Shown here piece after piece: positions 1 through 7,532 of a stretch of DNA of 30,143 nucleotides. The notes below the pieces were generated by a model. The model was not told where the DNA came from. It did no database searches and was given only the letters and a program-made list of their open reading frames with translations. Each line of letters starts with the position of its first letter. Positions within the stretch are counted from its first letter, which is position 1. Origin of the DNA: Pelobacter sp. UBA6812 (GTDB lineage Bacteria > Desulfobacterota > Desulfuromonadia > Desulfuromonadales > Syntrophotaleaceae); the NCBI GenBank assembly GCA_002452265.1, contig DKEW01000010.1, forward strand, positions 52,016-82,158, in the 5' to 3' direction. The translations under genes and the position numbers were made by a program.

Positions 1-530
1 TGATCAACGTCGACTTCGCCGACGTCAAAGCGGTCATGAGCGAGCGTGGCATGGCTATGATGGGTATCGGTATTGCTGAAGGTGAGCGGCGTGCCGCTGA
101 AGCGGCGCAGAAAGCTATCAGCAGCCCGCTGTTGGAAGATATCGATATCTCAGGAGCCAAAGGGGTGCTGGTTAATATCACCGCTTCCTCAAGCATGACC
201 ATGGAAGAATTCGACGAGGCGTCCAGCATCATTCATGACAAAGTGCATGAGGATGCCAACATCATCATGGGTATCGTGATCAACGACGAAATGGGCGACC
301 GTATCAAGATAACCGCTATTGCCACCGGCTTTGGAGATTCTTTCGAGAAGGGCCGCCGCAACGTAGAAGAATTACGTAGCCGTGCCGGAGCAGGTCTGGA
401 CAAGGTCGATCGCGATCTGCCTACCTTTATCCGTGAGCGCCAAAAAGATGCTCCTTTGGCTTTCCGTACGCCGCTGGGCGAAGAGCATGAATACGATATT
501 CCTACTTTCATGCGCAAAAGGGTCGACTGA
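1..530 (+). CDS. ftsZ: Cell division protein FtsZ, C-terminal part (5' truncated)
   Basis: FtsZ is the tubulin-like GTPase that polymerises into the division ring under the inner membrane. The visible part is open from base 3 and begins in the T7 synergy loop (NVDFAD, bases 6-23), which supplies the catalytic acids to the neighbouring subunit's GTP. The C-terminal tubulin-like domain follows up to about TAIATGF, then a short linker. The tail carries two consecutive copies of the conserved peptide that binds FtsA/ZipA-type partners: DLPTFIRER (bases 414-440) and the terminal DIPTFMRKR (bases 495-521). Most FtsZ proteins have one such peptide at the extreme C terminus, so the duplication is unusual. 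The 5' part of the gene, with the nucleotide-binding domain, lies outside the window. A strong terminator follows at 689-724, so ftsZ probably ends its operon here. Identity is near certain. Confidence 0.97.
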   Translation, partial: INVDFADVKAVMSERGMAMMGIGIAEGERRAAEAAQKAISSPLLEDIDISGAKGVLVNITASSSMTMEEFDEASSIIHDKVHEDANIIMGIVINDEMGDRIKITAIATGFGDSFEKGRRNVEELRSRAGAGLDKVDRDLPTFIRERQKDAPLAFRTPLGEEHEYDIPTFMRKRVD

Positions 531-688
531 CAAACGCCCCTGATCATCTGGCAGTCCGACGGGCTGGACCGGTTGGGAACAAAGTTCTCCGCTTTTTCCA
601 TGTCACCGGCTGTGCTTTTGGGTTAATCGGGATTTCCGGTTGATCGGGGATATTGTTTTCCAAAATTCAGACTTCATCCGACTCCCTG

Positions 689-724
689 AGCGAGGGAACC
701 GTTTATCGGTTTCCTCGCTTTTTT
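689..724 (+). terminator. Rho-independent terminator after ftsZ
   Basis: A 13-base-pair stem (AGCGAGGGAACCG, 689-701, with CGGTTTCCTCGCT, 707-719; one G-U pair) closes a 5-base loop and runs into six T residues at 719-724. It lies 158 bases beyond the ftsZ stop and overlaps the last codons of the convergent diguanylate cyclase gene. On the minus strand the stem has no T run, so it mainly serves the plus strand. Confidence 0.85.
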
Positions 725-2141
725 AGTTTGAAGCTGGAGGGTAAGAACCGTTCTGAAACTGCAAGGGACAGGCGCTCGGGGAATGAAAACAAAAGCCGTT
801 GCGGCCCCTGTCTTTGGCCTTATACATGGCGGTATCGGCGGCATGCAGAAGTTCTTCGGCGGTTTGTCCATCGGCGGGGTAAAGAGCGATTCCGGCACTG
901 GTATAAATAGACATATTACGTCCGTTTAATTCCACCGGAACGGCAGTTTGTGAGATGATCTTTTCGGCCATGACAGCAAGGTTTGAAGGTTCGGAAATAT
1001 CTTCAACAAGAATCGCGAATTCATCGCCCCCAAACCGGGCGACAATGTCCTCGATGCGCACACAGTTCTTAAGGCGTTGAGCAAAGGTTTTCAACAGGTC
1101 ATCACCTGCCATGTGGCCGAGTTGGTCGTTGATATCCTTGAATTTGTCCATATCGAGGAAAATCACCCCGAACTGCTTGTTATGGCGTCGGGCCTTGGAC
1201 ACCGCTTCCTTGAGAGAATTGATGAAAAGCATGCGGTTGGCCAGGCCGGTAAGTGAATCAAAACTGGCCAGACGAATGAGGGCCTGTTCCGCTTGCTTGC
1301 GCACGGTAATATCCTGAATCACCATAACGCCTCCTTGTAAACCCATTTCAGGCTCGTAAGGCGCTAAAGTATACTGGGCAGGAAAGGACGTGCCGTCAAG
1401 TTTCCAGAGGATGGTATCGTCGTTGCGTAACTGGTTACAGGAATGACAGGCTTTGAAAATCTCCCCGGCTTGCCATTCTTCAAGGGATGTTTTTCCGGAT
1501 CCGAACAGGTACATGAGGTGATGTCCCTGCAGCTTGCCGCCTTCCGAGGCCAGGATGGAGTTTGCCATGGGGTTGGCAAAGGTGATGTACCCGTCTGCAT
1601 CGAACCCCAGAATCCCTTCCCCTGCGCAATCGACCAGCAGTCTATGCTTGTGGTTCAACTCGGAAAGGACCAGTAGAGTCTTTTCCAGCTGAAGAGTCTT
1701 TCGATTGAGGTCGAGGAAAACCTTCACTTTGGTCAACAGGGTATCGGGGTCCAGTGGCTTGGAGAGGTAATCGACGGCGCCGGCCTCATATCCCTTGGCA
1801 ATGTAGCGTTCCTCTTTGCTGAGGGCGGTAATGAAGATGATGGGGATGGAGCGGGTGTCCGGATGCCCATGCAGAAATTCCGCCACTTCGAATCCGTTCA
1901 TTCCAGGCATCTGCACATCAAGCAGAATCAGGGCGAACTGGTGACGTAGCGTCAGGGATAAGGCGTCCGTGCCGCTGGTGGCGGAAAACAGTTCGGCGTC
2001 GAGTGAACGTAAAAGCCGTTGCAGGGCATGCAGATTTTCCTGACGGTCATCGACAAGCAGCACCTTCGGTTTGGGCATGGCATGCAGCTCGAACGAACTT
2101 TGGTATTTATTGATTTGGTGTTTAAGAAGATGCTGGTTCAT
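723..2141 (-). CDS. Response regulator diguanylate cyclase (REC-PAS-GGDEF)
   Basis: Predicted cytoplasmic enzyme that makes c-di-GMP from two GTP when its receiver is phosphorylated. The receiver domain spans about residues 24-140, with phospho-acceptor Asp75 (LILLDVQMPG) and the conserved Lys in LSKPL. A PAS domain follows at about 160-285, containing two cysteines in ACHSC. The GGDEF domain covers about 290-455 with an intact active-site motif GGDEF (371-375). An RIED (362-365) lies exactly five residues before it, which is the RxxD inhibitory site, so product inhibition is expected. The start at 2141 has a GGGAG ribosome site and overlaps the end of cheB by 20 bases. Met22 at 2078 is an alternative start. 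It is the last gene of a kinase-CheR-CheB-cyclase operon, so it is the likely output of that kinase. The domain calls are secure; the partner assignment is inference from position. Confidence 0.93.
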   Translation of the reverse strand: MNQHLLKHQINKYQSSFELHAMPKPKVLLVDDRQENLHALQRLLRSLDAELFSATSGTDALSLTLRHQFALILLDVQMPGMNGFEVAEFLHGHPDTRSIPIIFITALSKEERYIAKGYEAGAVDYLSKPLDPDTLLTKVKVFLDLNRKTLQLEKTLLVLSELNHKHRLLVDCAGEGILGFDADGYITFANPMANSILASEGGKLQGHHLMYLFGSGKTSLEEWQAGEIFKACHSCNQLRNDDTILWKLDGTSFPAQYTLAPYEPEMGLQGGVMVIQDITVRKQAEQALIRLASFDSLTGLANRMLFINSLKEAVSKARRHNKQFGVIFLDMDKFKDINDQLGHMAGDDLLKTFAQRLKNCVRIEDIVARFGGDEFAILVEDISEPSNLAVMAEKIISQTAVPVELNGRNMSIYTSAGIALYPADGQTAEELLHAADTAMYKAKDRGRNGFCFHSPSACPLQFQNGSYPPASN

Positions 2142-2730
2142 GGCTGCTCCCGTGCAAGCCGGCCAGGTAGGGGCCGATTTCTTCCAAAGATAATATATGA
2201 TCGACGCTCACCGCACTCAGGGTAGCCGCGGGCATGGTGTCGACTTCGGCGGAGGCTGGATCCTGAACGATAACCCGGCCGCCGAGGGCCTTGACGCACC
2301 TTGCGCCTTGGCTGCCGTCGCTGTTGGCTCCGGTCAGAACAACCGCAACCAGCTGATCGCAAAAGATGTCCGCCGCACTTTCAAACAACACATCGATAGC
2401 GGGGCGGGAGTAATGTACCGGCGGATCGATGGATAAGGCAAGGGTTTCGGCATTTTCCACCAGCAAGTGATAATCGGCCGGAGCCAGGTAGACAACTCCT
2501 CCGCGAAGCACTTCGTTCATGTTTGCCTCCCTGACCTCGATGGCGCATCTGGCATTTAATAATTCAGCAAGAAACCCATGGCTGTCGGCGGCGCGGTGTT
2601 GAACGACCATGACCGGCAGCGAAAAGTCCGCGGGCAAATGCGGAAGAATCTGCTGCAGGGCATGCAGGCCGCCTGCCGAAACACCCATGACGATGGCCCT
2701 GATCGGTCGTTGATTGGTTTGCATGGTCAT
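2122..2730 (-). CDS. cheB: CheB-type protein-glutamate methylesterase, no receiver domain
   Basis: CheB methylesterases remove methyl groups from glutamates of chemoreceptors, opposing CheR. The protein (202 residues from this start) consists of the catalytic domain alone. The triad is visible as Ser18 in GVSAGG, His45 in VVQHR and Asp138 in TGANSDGSQGA. Canonical CheB has an N-terminal receiver that gates this domain; none is present, so regulation may come from the receivers of the upstream kinase or from association. An open frame continues to 2853 but would overlap cheR by 122 bases. The chosen ATG lies one base after the cheR stop, and an in-frame ATG at 2724 has AGGA upstream and is equally plausible. 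No chemoreceptor gene is visible nearby, so the substrate may be the sensor kinase itself or a distant receptor. Confidence 0.9.
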   Translation of the reverse strand: MTMQTNQRPIRAIVMGVSAGGLHALQQILPHLPADFSLPVMVVQHRAADSHGFLAELLNARCAIEVREANMNEVLRGGVVYLAPADYHLLVENAETLALSIDPPVHYSRPAIDVLFESAADIFCDQLVAVVLTGANSDGSQGARCVKALGGRVIVQDPASAEVDTMPAATLSAVSVDHILSLEEIGPYLAGLHGSSHEPASS

Positions 2731-2731
2731 C

Positions 2732-3562
2732 CTAGCGTTTTCGATAGATGCGTTGTTCGCGGTCGATAACTTCAAAATCCTTAGCGACGGATGAAAACTC
2801 CAGGGTTTCCTTATTTCCCAGGCATAAAAACCCGAGATGACACAGACTGTCACGAAACAGTTCCAGAACCCGGTTCTGCAGGATTTTGTCGAAATAAATC
2901 AGCACGTTGCGACAGACGATGAGATTCATGTCGCCGAATACCCCATCTGTTACAAGGTTGTGGGTAGCAAAGGTTACCCGTTCGCGCAACTGCGGTTTGA
3001 GCATGACCGATCGATAGCGGGCCAGGCTGTAGTCCGAAAAAGAAGCCATCCCACCGGATTGACGGTAGTTGCGTGCGAATTTCTCTACCCTGTCCAGGGG
3101 ATAAATACCTTCGCGGGCGGTTGCGAGTGCCTGGCTGTTGAAATCCGTGGCATAAAAACGGGTGCGCTCATACAACCCCTCTTCCGTAAGCAGGATGGCC
3201 ATGGAATATAATTCTTCCCCCGTGGCGCAACCGGCATGCCAGACTTTGAGATAGGGCCAGGTGCGCAGTTGCGGGACTACTTTGCAGCGCAACATTTTGA
3301 AAAAATCCGGATCGCGAAACATTTCGGTGACGACCACCGACATGTCGCGCAATAGCAGATCGACGAATTCCTTGTCACGCAGCAGTACCGGCAGCATGTT
3401 TGAAAGATGGGGCAGTCCCGCGGCCTGACAGCGTTTTTCCAGGCGCCGTTTGAGCGTTGCGCGGGCATAGTGGCGAAAGTCGTAACCGTACCGGCGCTGC
3501 AGAGCTTCAAGGACCAGGTCGATCTCCAGGTCTTCAAGTTCCGGTTCAGACATATCGATCAC
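2732..3562 (-). CDS. cheR: CheR-type chemoreceptor methyltransferase
   Basis: CheR transfers methyl from S-adenosylmethionine to glutamate side chains of chemoreceptors. The helical N-terminal domain covers about residues 12-85. The catalytic domain shows the SAM-binding motif VWHAGCATGEELYS (107-120, equivalent to the family's W.AxCSTGEEPYS) and NLIVCRNVLIYF (213-224). At 276 residues it is the normal family length, with no C-terminal TPR extension. The start is GTG at 3562, overlapping the kinase stop (GTGA). It is supported by a consensus AAGGAG seven bases upstream, whereas ATG at 3553 is too far from it. Overlap with its neighbours implies translational coupling with the hybrid kinase and cheB. 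Confidence 0.93.
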   Translation of the reverse strand: MIDMSEPELEDLEIDLVLEALQRRYGYDFRHYARATLKRRLEKRCQAAGLPHLSNMLPVLLRDKEFVDLLLRDMSVVVTEMFRDPDFFKMLRCKVVPQLRTWPYLKVWHAGCATGEELYSMAILLTEEGLYERTRFYATDFNSQALATAREGIYPLDRVEKFARNYRQSGGMASFSDYSLARYRSVMLKPQLRERVTFATHNLVTDGVFGDMNLIVCRNVLIYFDKILQNRVLELFRDSLCHLGFLCLGNKETLEFSSVAKDFEVIDREQRIYRKR

Positions 3563-6500
3563 GGTCTGTCTCCTTGCCGGCTCAGGTACACGCGCAGCAA
3601 ACTGAGCAGTTTATCCATATCGACCGGTTTGGACAGGTAGTCATCCGCGCCGGCTTCCAGGCAGAGGGCACGATCTTCGGACATGGCCTTGGCCGTCAGG
3701 GCGATGATCGGCAATTTGTTAAAGCGCTGCTGAGCGCGGATACGGCGCATGGCTTCATAACCATCCATGACCGGCATCATGATATCCATCAGTATCAGCT
3801 CGATATCAGGCTCCGTGGCCAGTTTTTTCAGTGCCAGTTCCCCGTCATCCGCCAGGCTGACTTGCAGACCGTGTTTGCGTAACACCTGTGAGAGGGCAAA
3901 GGTATTGCGCACGTCATCATCCACCACCAGGATGTTGCGGCCTTGCAGAATATCGTCGTGGTCGCGCAACATGGAGGTCTGCAGTCGCTGCTCCATGGGC
4001 AGAGCATTATCGATGGTGTGTAAAAACAGGGTCACTTCTGCCAGTAGTCTTTCCGGCGAGTTGATCCCTTTGATCACCACGCTGTCGGCAAACACGCTCA
4101 GGTCATGGTATGCCTCTTCGGATAGCTCCTGCCCGGTGTAGACGATGACGGGCGGCAAGGATCCCTCACCGTGGCTTGCATGCAGTTTGTGGAGAAATTC
4201 CTGCCCTGACATGCCCGGCAGGGTCAGGTCAAGGATGATGCAGTCAAAGTGGGTTTTTCCCAGAGCTGTCAGGGCTTGTTCCGCTGTGTTCATGCAGGAA
4301 ATATGGATGTCGTCGTCACCGAGCAGCGTCGTAAGGGCTTTTTGGGCTGTCGAATCATCCTCGATGATCAGCAGTTCCTTGACCTTTTTATCCAGCAGAC
4401 CTTCCACTTGCTGAAACACCTGGCCGAGATCCGCACGGCTCACCGGTTTGCTGATAAAGCCGATGGCGCCCTGTTGCATGAAGCGCATGTCGCGGTCACG
4501 GGCTGAAACGATATGAACCGGGATATGCCGCGTTGTCCGGTTGGCTTTGAGTTGTTGCAGAACTTCCTCCCCGGAAAGATCGGGCAAGCCGAGATCGAGG
4601 ATGATGGCACTCGGCTGGTGTTCTGCGGCCAAGGCCAGGCCGGAACGTCCATCACCCGCAGCCAGACGTTTAAACCCACGTTTTTGGGCCATGCCAAGTA
4701 TGGTTTTGGCAAAGGTCGGATCGTCCTCCACTACCAGCAACGATTTGTCACCCGGTTGCAGTAGGGTCCGGTCATCATCGAGATAGGATACCGGTGCGGA
4801 GGTAAAAACCTCCTGAGGCAAACAAATTGGTACCGAAACAGGTTGAACGGGTCGGACCGGTGAACTTGCAGCATCCTGGGGTTGCGGTGCAATCAAGGGT
4901 ATCACCAGGGTAAAGGTGCTGCCGACACCCACGGCGCTTTCCAGCAGCAGGCGTCCGCCCAGCAGTCTGGCCAGTTCCCGCGAGATGGTCAGGCCAAGGC
5001 CGGTGCCACCATACTGGCGTACCGTCGATCCGTCAGCCTGCTGGAATGCTTCGAAAATATCCCGTTGCTTTTCAACGGGGATGCCGATGCCCGTGTCCTT
5101 AACCGCAATCGCCAGGGACGGCTCCTTGTCAAGTTCCTGCGTGGCAAGTTCCAGATGCAGCGTGACCGATCCCTGATGGGTGAACTTAAAGGCGTTGGAG
5201 AGCAGGTTCTTGAGGATCTGTTCCAATCTCATCGGGTCGACCAGGATCGAGGCCGGCAGGTCGGGCTCCAGAATCGCGCGGAATTCAACATCCTTGTTGC
5301 GGGACATCGGTTCGAACTGGGATCGCAGAGAATCGATGAAGGAAGGCAGCGCCAGGGTTTCGGGCTGCATGGTCATTTTGCCCGACTCGATTTTAGATAA
5401 ATCGAGGATTTCATTGATCAGGGTCAGAAGATCGATCCCCCCCTTACGGATGATGGCGACCGATTCCAGTTGCTCCGCCGACAGATTGCCCTCCTCATTG
5501 TCGAGCAGATCCTTGGCCAGAATCAGCAAGCTGTTGAGGGGGGTGCGTAATTCGTGGGACATGTTGGCCAAAAATTCCGATTTGTAACGGCTGGCGCGTT
5601 CAAGTTCCCGGGCCTGCAGTTCCAGCGCTTTACCGGTTTCTTCCAGTTGACGATTTTGACGTTGTACATCGGATTTTTGCCGTTCCAGGCTTTCGCTTTT
5701 TTCCTCAAGTTCGGCGTTGATCTGCTGCAGTTCCTCGCTCTGAGCTTTGAGGAGCTCTTCCGATTGGCGCAGAAGGCGAGTCTGTTCTTCCATTTCCTCA
5801 TTGGAAGCGCGCAACTCCTCCTGCTGTGCTTGCAGTTCTTCGGACATGGCTTGCGACTGGTCGAGCAGGTGGGCCAGTTCCGTCTGGTTCTGTGCGGACT
5901 GAATAGCGATGGCGACGCTTTCCGCCACGCTTTGCAGAAACTGCAGCTGAATATCGCTGAAAGCAAACACCGAACCGAGTTCGATGGCGCCCTTGATCTC
6001 TCCTTCATATTCCAAAGGTACGACCAGCAAGTGCCGCGGCGGCATTTCCCCAAGCCCCGAGGAAATGGTGATATAGTCTTCCGCCACCTCCGAGACCATG
6101 ATTGGTTGGCGCTCCAGTACTGCCTGTCCAATCAGTCCTTGGCCGGGTTTGATGCGATCGGCCAGCCGTTTGCGCCTGGTATGGGCGTAACTGGCACACA
6201 GGTGCAGGTCGCCGTTGCTGTCGGTGATGTAAATGACTCCCACCTGCGCGGTGACATATTTAGAAATAAAGGTGATAATCTTGCGGGCCAGTTTTTCAAC
6301 CTCTACCTGCCCACGCATGCTGTCTGCAAGATCCCGTTGTCCCGTCTTCAGCCATTGTTCGCGGTAGTTGGCGCAGGCGAATTCCCATAGATTGTCCAGC
6401 ATGGCTCCGAGGGTCTTACCGACCTGATCTTCCCGCTGAAACTCATACTGATCCGCAATGTTCTTGCGGTTTTCAAAAAAATCCTTGTTTGAAGCGTACG

Positions 6501-7197
6501 GTTGCCCTTTGGCAATCTGGTTGGCGGCCAGCATCGCTGCATTTAGTGGTTTGGTGATACTTCGGGCCAGGGCGATGGCCAGGGCGGCTCCGAGCAGCAG
6601 CGCCAATCCCGCAAGCCCCAGCATGACATTGCGGCCAAATTCGTAAGCGGCATTGGCATCGGCATGGGCATCGGCAACCTTCTCCTTGAGATGGGTCACC
6701 AGGTTCTCAATCGCCTCGATCCAGGCGGCATGAGCCGGACCTGCCTGCTCGCGAAAGAACTGTCGGGCCTGATCTTTTTGGTCGGACAAAGCTAGACTCA
6801 GCGTTCGATCCAACAGTGGTCTTGCCAGGTTTTTGGTGTCCTGCATGGCCTTCCATAGCTTTTGCCCCTCATCGGTGCGCAAGTTTTCCTCAATGCCGGT
6901 CGCGCGACGGTTATTATTTTCACGCAACTGTTCGATGGCGGCCAGACTGCTGCTGTCGGTTTCTTGTCCCGTAAGGATGATGTGCAGAGCGATCTGTTGA
7001 GCCTTGAAAATGTCCCGCCGCAAATCCTCGGCCAGAGACTGGGCCTCCATGCGGTTATTGATAAGGTAGTCGATTTCATGGTGCAGGTCCGTAAGTCGTG
7101 ACAGCCCGACCATCACCAGAATCACAGCGATGAGCAATACGACGGAGAAGCCGGCCAATAAGCGAGCTCCAACAGATAAATGGCGCCAGGGGGTCAT
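3559..7197 (-). CDS. Membrane hybrid sensor histidine kinase with three receiver domains
   Basis: Predicted inner-membrane sensor kinase of 1212 residues. A transmembrane helix at about 12-34 precedes a periplasmic four-helix-type sensor (35-187) and a second helix (190-212). Then come a HAMP segment (about 212-280), a GAF domain (about 300-435) and a long Glu/Gln-rich coiled coil (435-540). The kinase core has the phosphorylated His548 in FLANMSHELRTPLN, an N box around LLSNAFKF (666-673), and the nucleotide-binding DTGIGIP (701-707) and GGTGLGL (730-736) boxes. Three receivers follow, with acceptor aspartates at about 868, 990 and 1138; the second has KG where KP is usual. A GGGAG ribosome site supports the start at 7197. 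The gene leads an operon with cheR, cheB and a GGDEF regulator, which suggests an adaptable phosphorelay controlling c-di-GMP. The ligand is unknown. Confidence 0.94.
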   Translation of the reverse strand: MTPWRHLSVGARLLAGFSVVLLIAVILVMVGLSRLTDLHHEIDYLINNRMEAQSLAEDLRRDIFKAQQIALHIILTGQETDSSSLAAIEQLRENNNRRATGIEENLRTDEGQKLWKAMQDTKNLARPLLDRTLSLALSDQKDQARQFFREQAGPAHAAWIEAIENLVTHLKEKVADAHADANAAYEFGRNVMLGLAGLALLLGAALAIALARSITKPLNAAMLAANQIAKGQPYASNKDFFENRKNIADQYEFQREDQVGKTLGAMLDNLWEFACANYREQWLKTGQRDLADSMRGQVEVEKLARKIITFISKYVTAQVGVIYITDSNGDLHLCASYAHTRRKRLADRIKPGQGLIGQAVLERQPIMVSEVAEDYITISSGLGEMPPRHLLVVPLEYEGEIKGAIELGSVFAFSDIQLQFLQSVAESVAIAIQSAQNQTELAHLLDQSQAMSEELQAQQEELRASNEEMEEQTRLLRQSEELLKAQSEELQQINAELEEKSESLERQKSDVQRQNRQLEETGKALELQARELERASRYKSEFLANMSHELRTPLNSLLILAKDLLDNEEGNLSAEQLESVAIIRKGGIDLLTLINEILDLSKIESGKMTMQPETLALPSFIDSLRSQFEPMSRNKDVEFRAILEPDLPASILVDPMRLEQILKNLLSNAFKFTHQGSVTLHLELATQELDKEPSLAIAVKDTGIGIPVEKQRDIFEAFQQADGSTVRQYGGTGLGLTISRELARLLGGRLLLESAVGVGSTFTLVIPLIAPQPQDAASSPVRPVQPVSVPICLPQEVFTSAPVSYLDDDRTLLQPGDKSLLVVEDDPTFAKTILGMAQKRGFKRLAAGDGRSGLALAAEHQPSAIILDLGLPDLSGEEVLQQLKANRTTRHIPVHIVSARDRDMRFMQQGAIGFISKPVSRADLGQVFQQVEGLLDKKVKELLIIEDDSTAQKALTTLLGDDDIHISCMNTAEQALTALGKTHFDCIILDLTLPGMSGQEFLHKLHASHGEGSLPPVIVYTGQELSEEAYHDLSVFADSVVIKGINSPERLLAEVTLFLHTIDNALPMEQRLQTSMLRDHDDILQGRNILVVDDDVRNTFALSQVLRKHGLQVSLADDGELALKKLATEPDIELILMDIMMPVMDGYEAMRRIRAQQRFNKLPIIALTAKAMSEDRALCLEAGADDYLSKPVDMDKLLSLLRVYLSRQGDRP
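3570..3575 (-). promoter_or_regulatory. Shine-Dalgarno site deciding the cheR start
   Basis: AAGGAG on the minus strand lies inside the end of the kinase gene, seven bases before the GTG at 3562. It favours GTG over the in-frame ATG at 3553, which would be 16 bases away. Confidence 0.7.
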
Positions 7198-7532
7198 GGG
7201 TACTCCCGGAGTTTAAAGAGAGGTTGTGGCTTTTCTTAATCGCAGGAGAAAGCCAAAGGTTGGCGAAAAAGAGCGGGTTGAAAAATAACCAAAGCCATAT
7301 GTTCAAAAGAGGGTAATGATTGTTTATATGCGAGCCGCTATTCTACTCATTAGATCGACCATGTGGTAGAAAATATATAGGTAAATTACAATTATTTTTT
7401 ACTTTTGGGATTGCATGGTTTTTCCCTCACACGAATGCCGCCTTTCCTCTTGTGCCCTGTTGGGTTAAGATGAGTTTTGTTAGCAACCCGTTGTTTTCCT
7501 TGGCCTGTTAAGGATCGGAAAGAAGTCAATCT
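7198..7532. other. Divergent intergenic region, AT-rich
   Basis: These 335 bases separate the divergent kinase operon and the radical SAM gene and must hold promoters for both. The middle (about 7310-7410) is strongly AT-rich. No -35/-10 pair of good quality could be fixed by eye. A weak inverted repeat (GGGTT near 7470 and AACCC near 7490) lies closer to the radical SAM gene. A 63-codon open frame here has no coding character. Confidence 0.5.

Noticed and set aside
2731..2853. N-terminal extension of cheB
   Set aside because: Overlaps the end of cheR and encodes no receiver domain; the methylesterase fold starts only after the ATG near 2730.
5554..6390. 278-codon plus-strand open frame inside the kinase gene
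   Set aside because: Lies opposite the GAF/coiled-coil coding region of a certain gene; the composition is that of an antisense shadow and there is no family pattern.
7320..7511. 63-codon open frame in the divergent gap
   Set aside because: No ribosome site, Cys/Phe-rich low-complexity composition and an AT-rich promoter setting.
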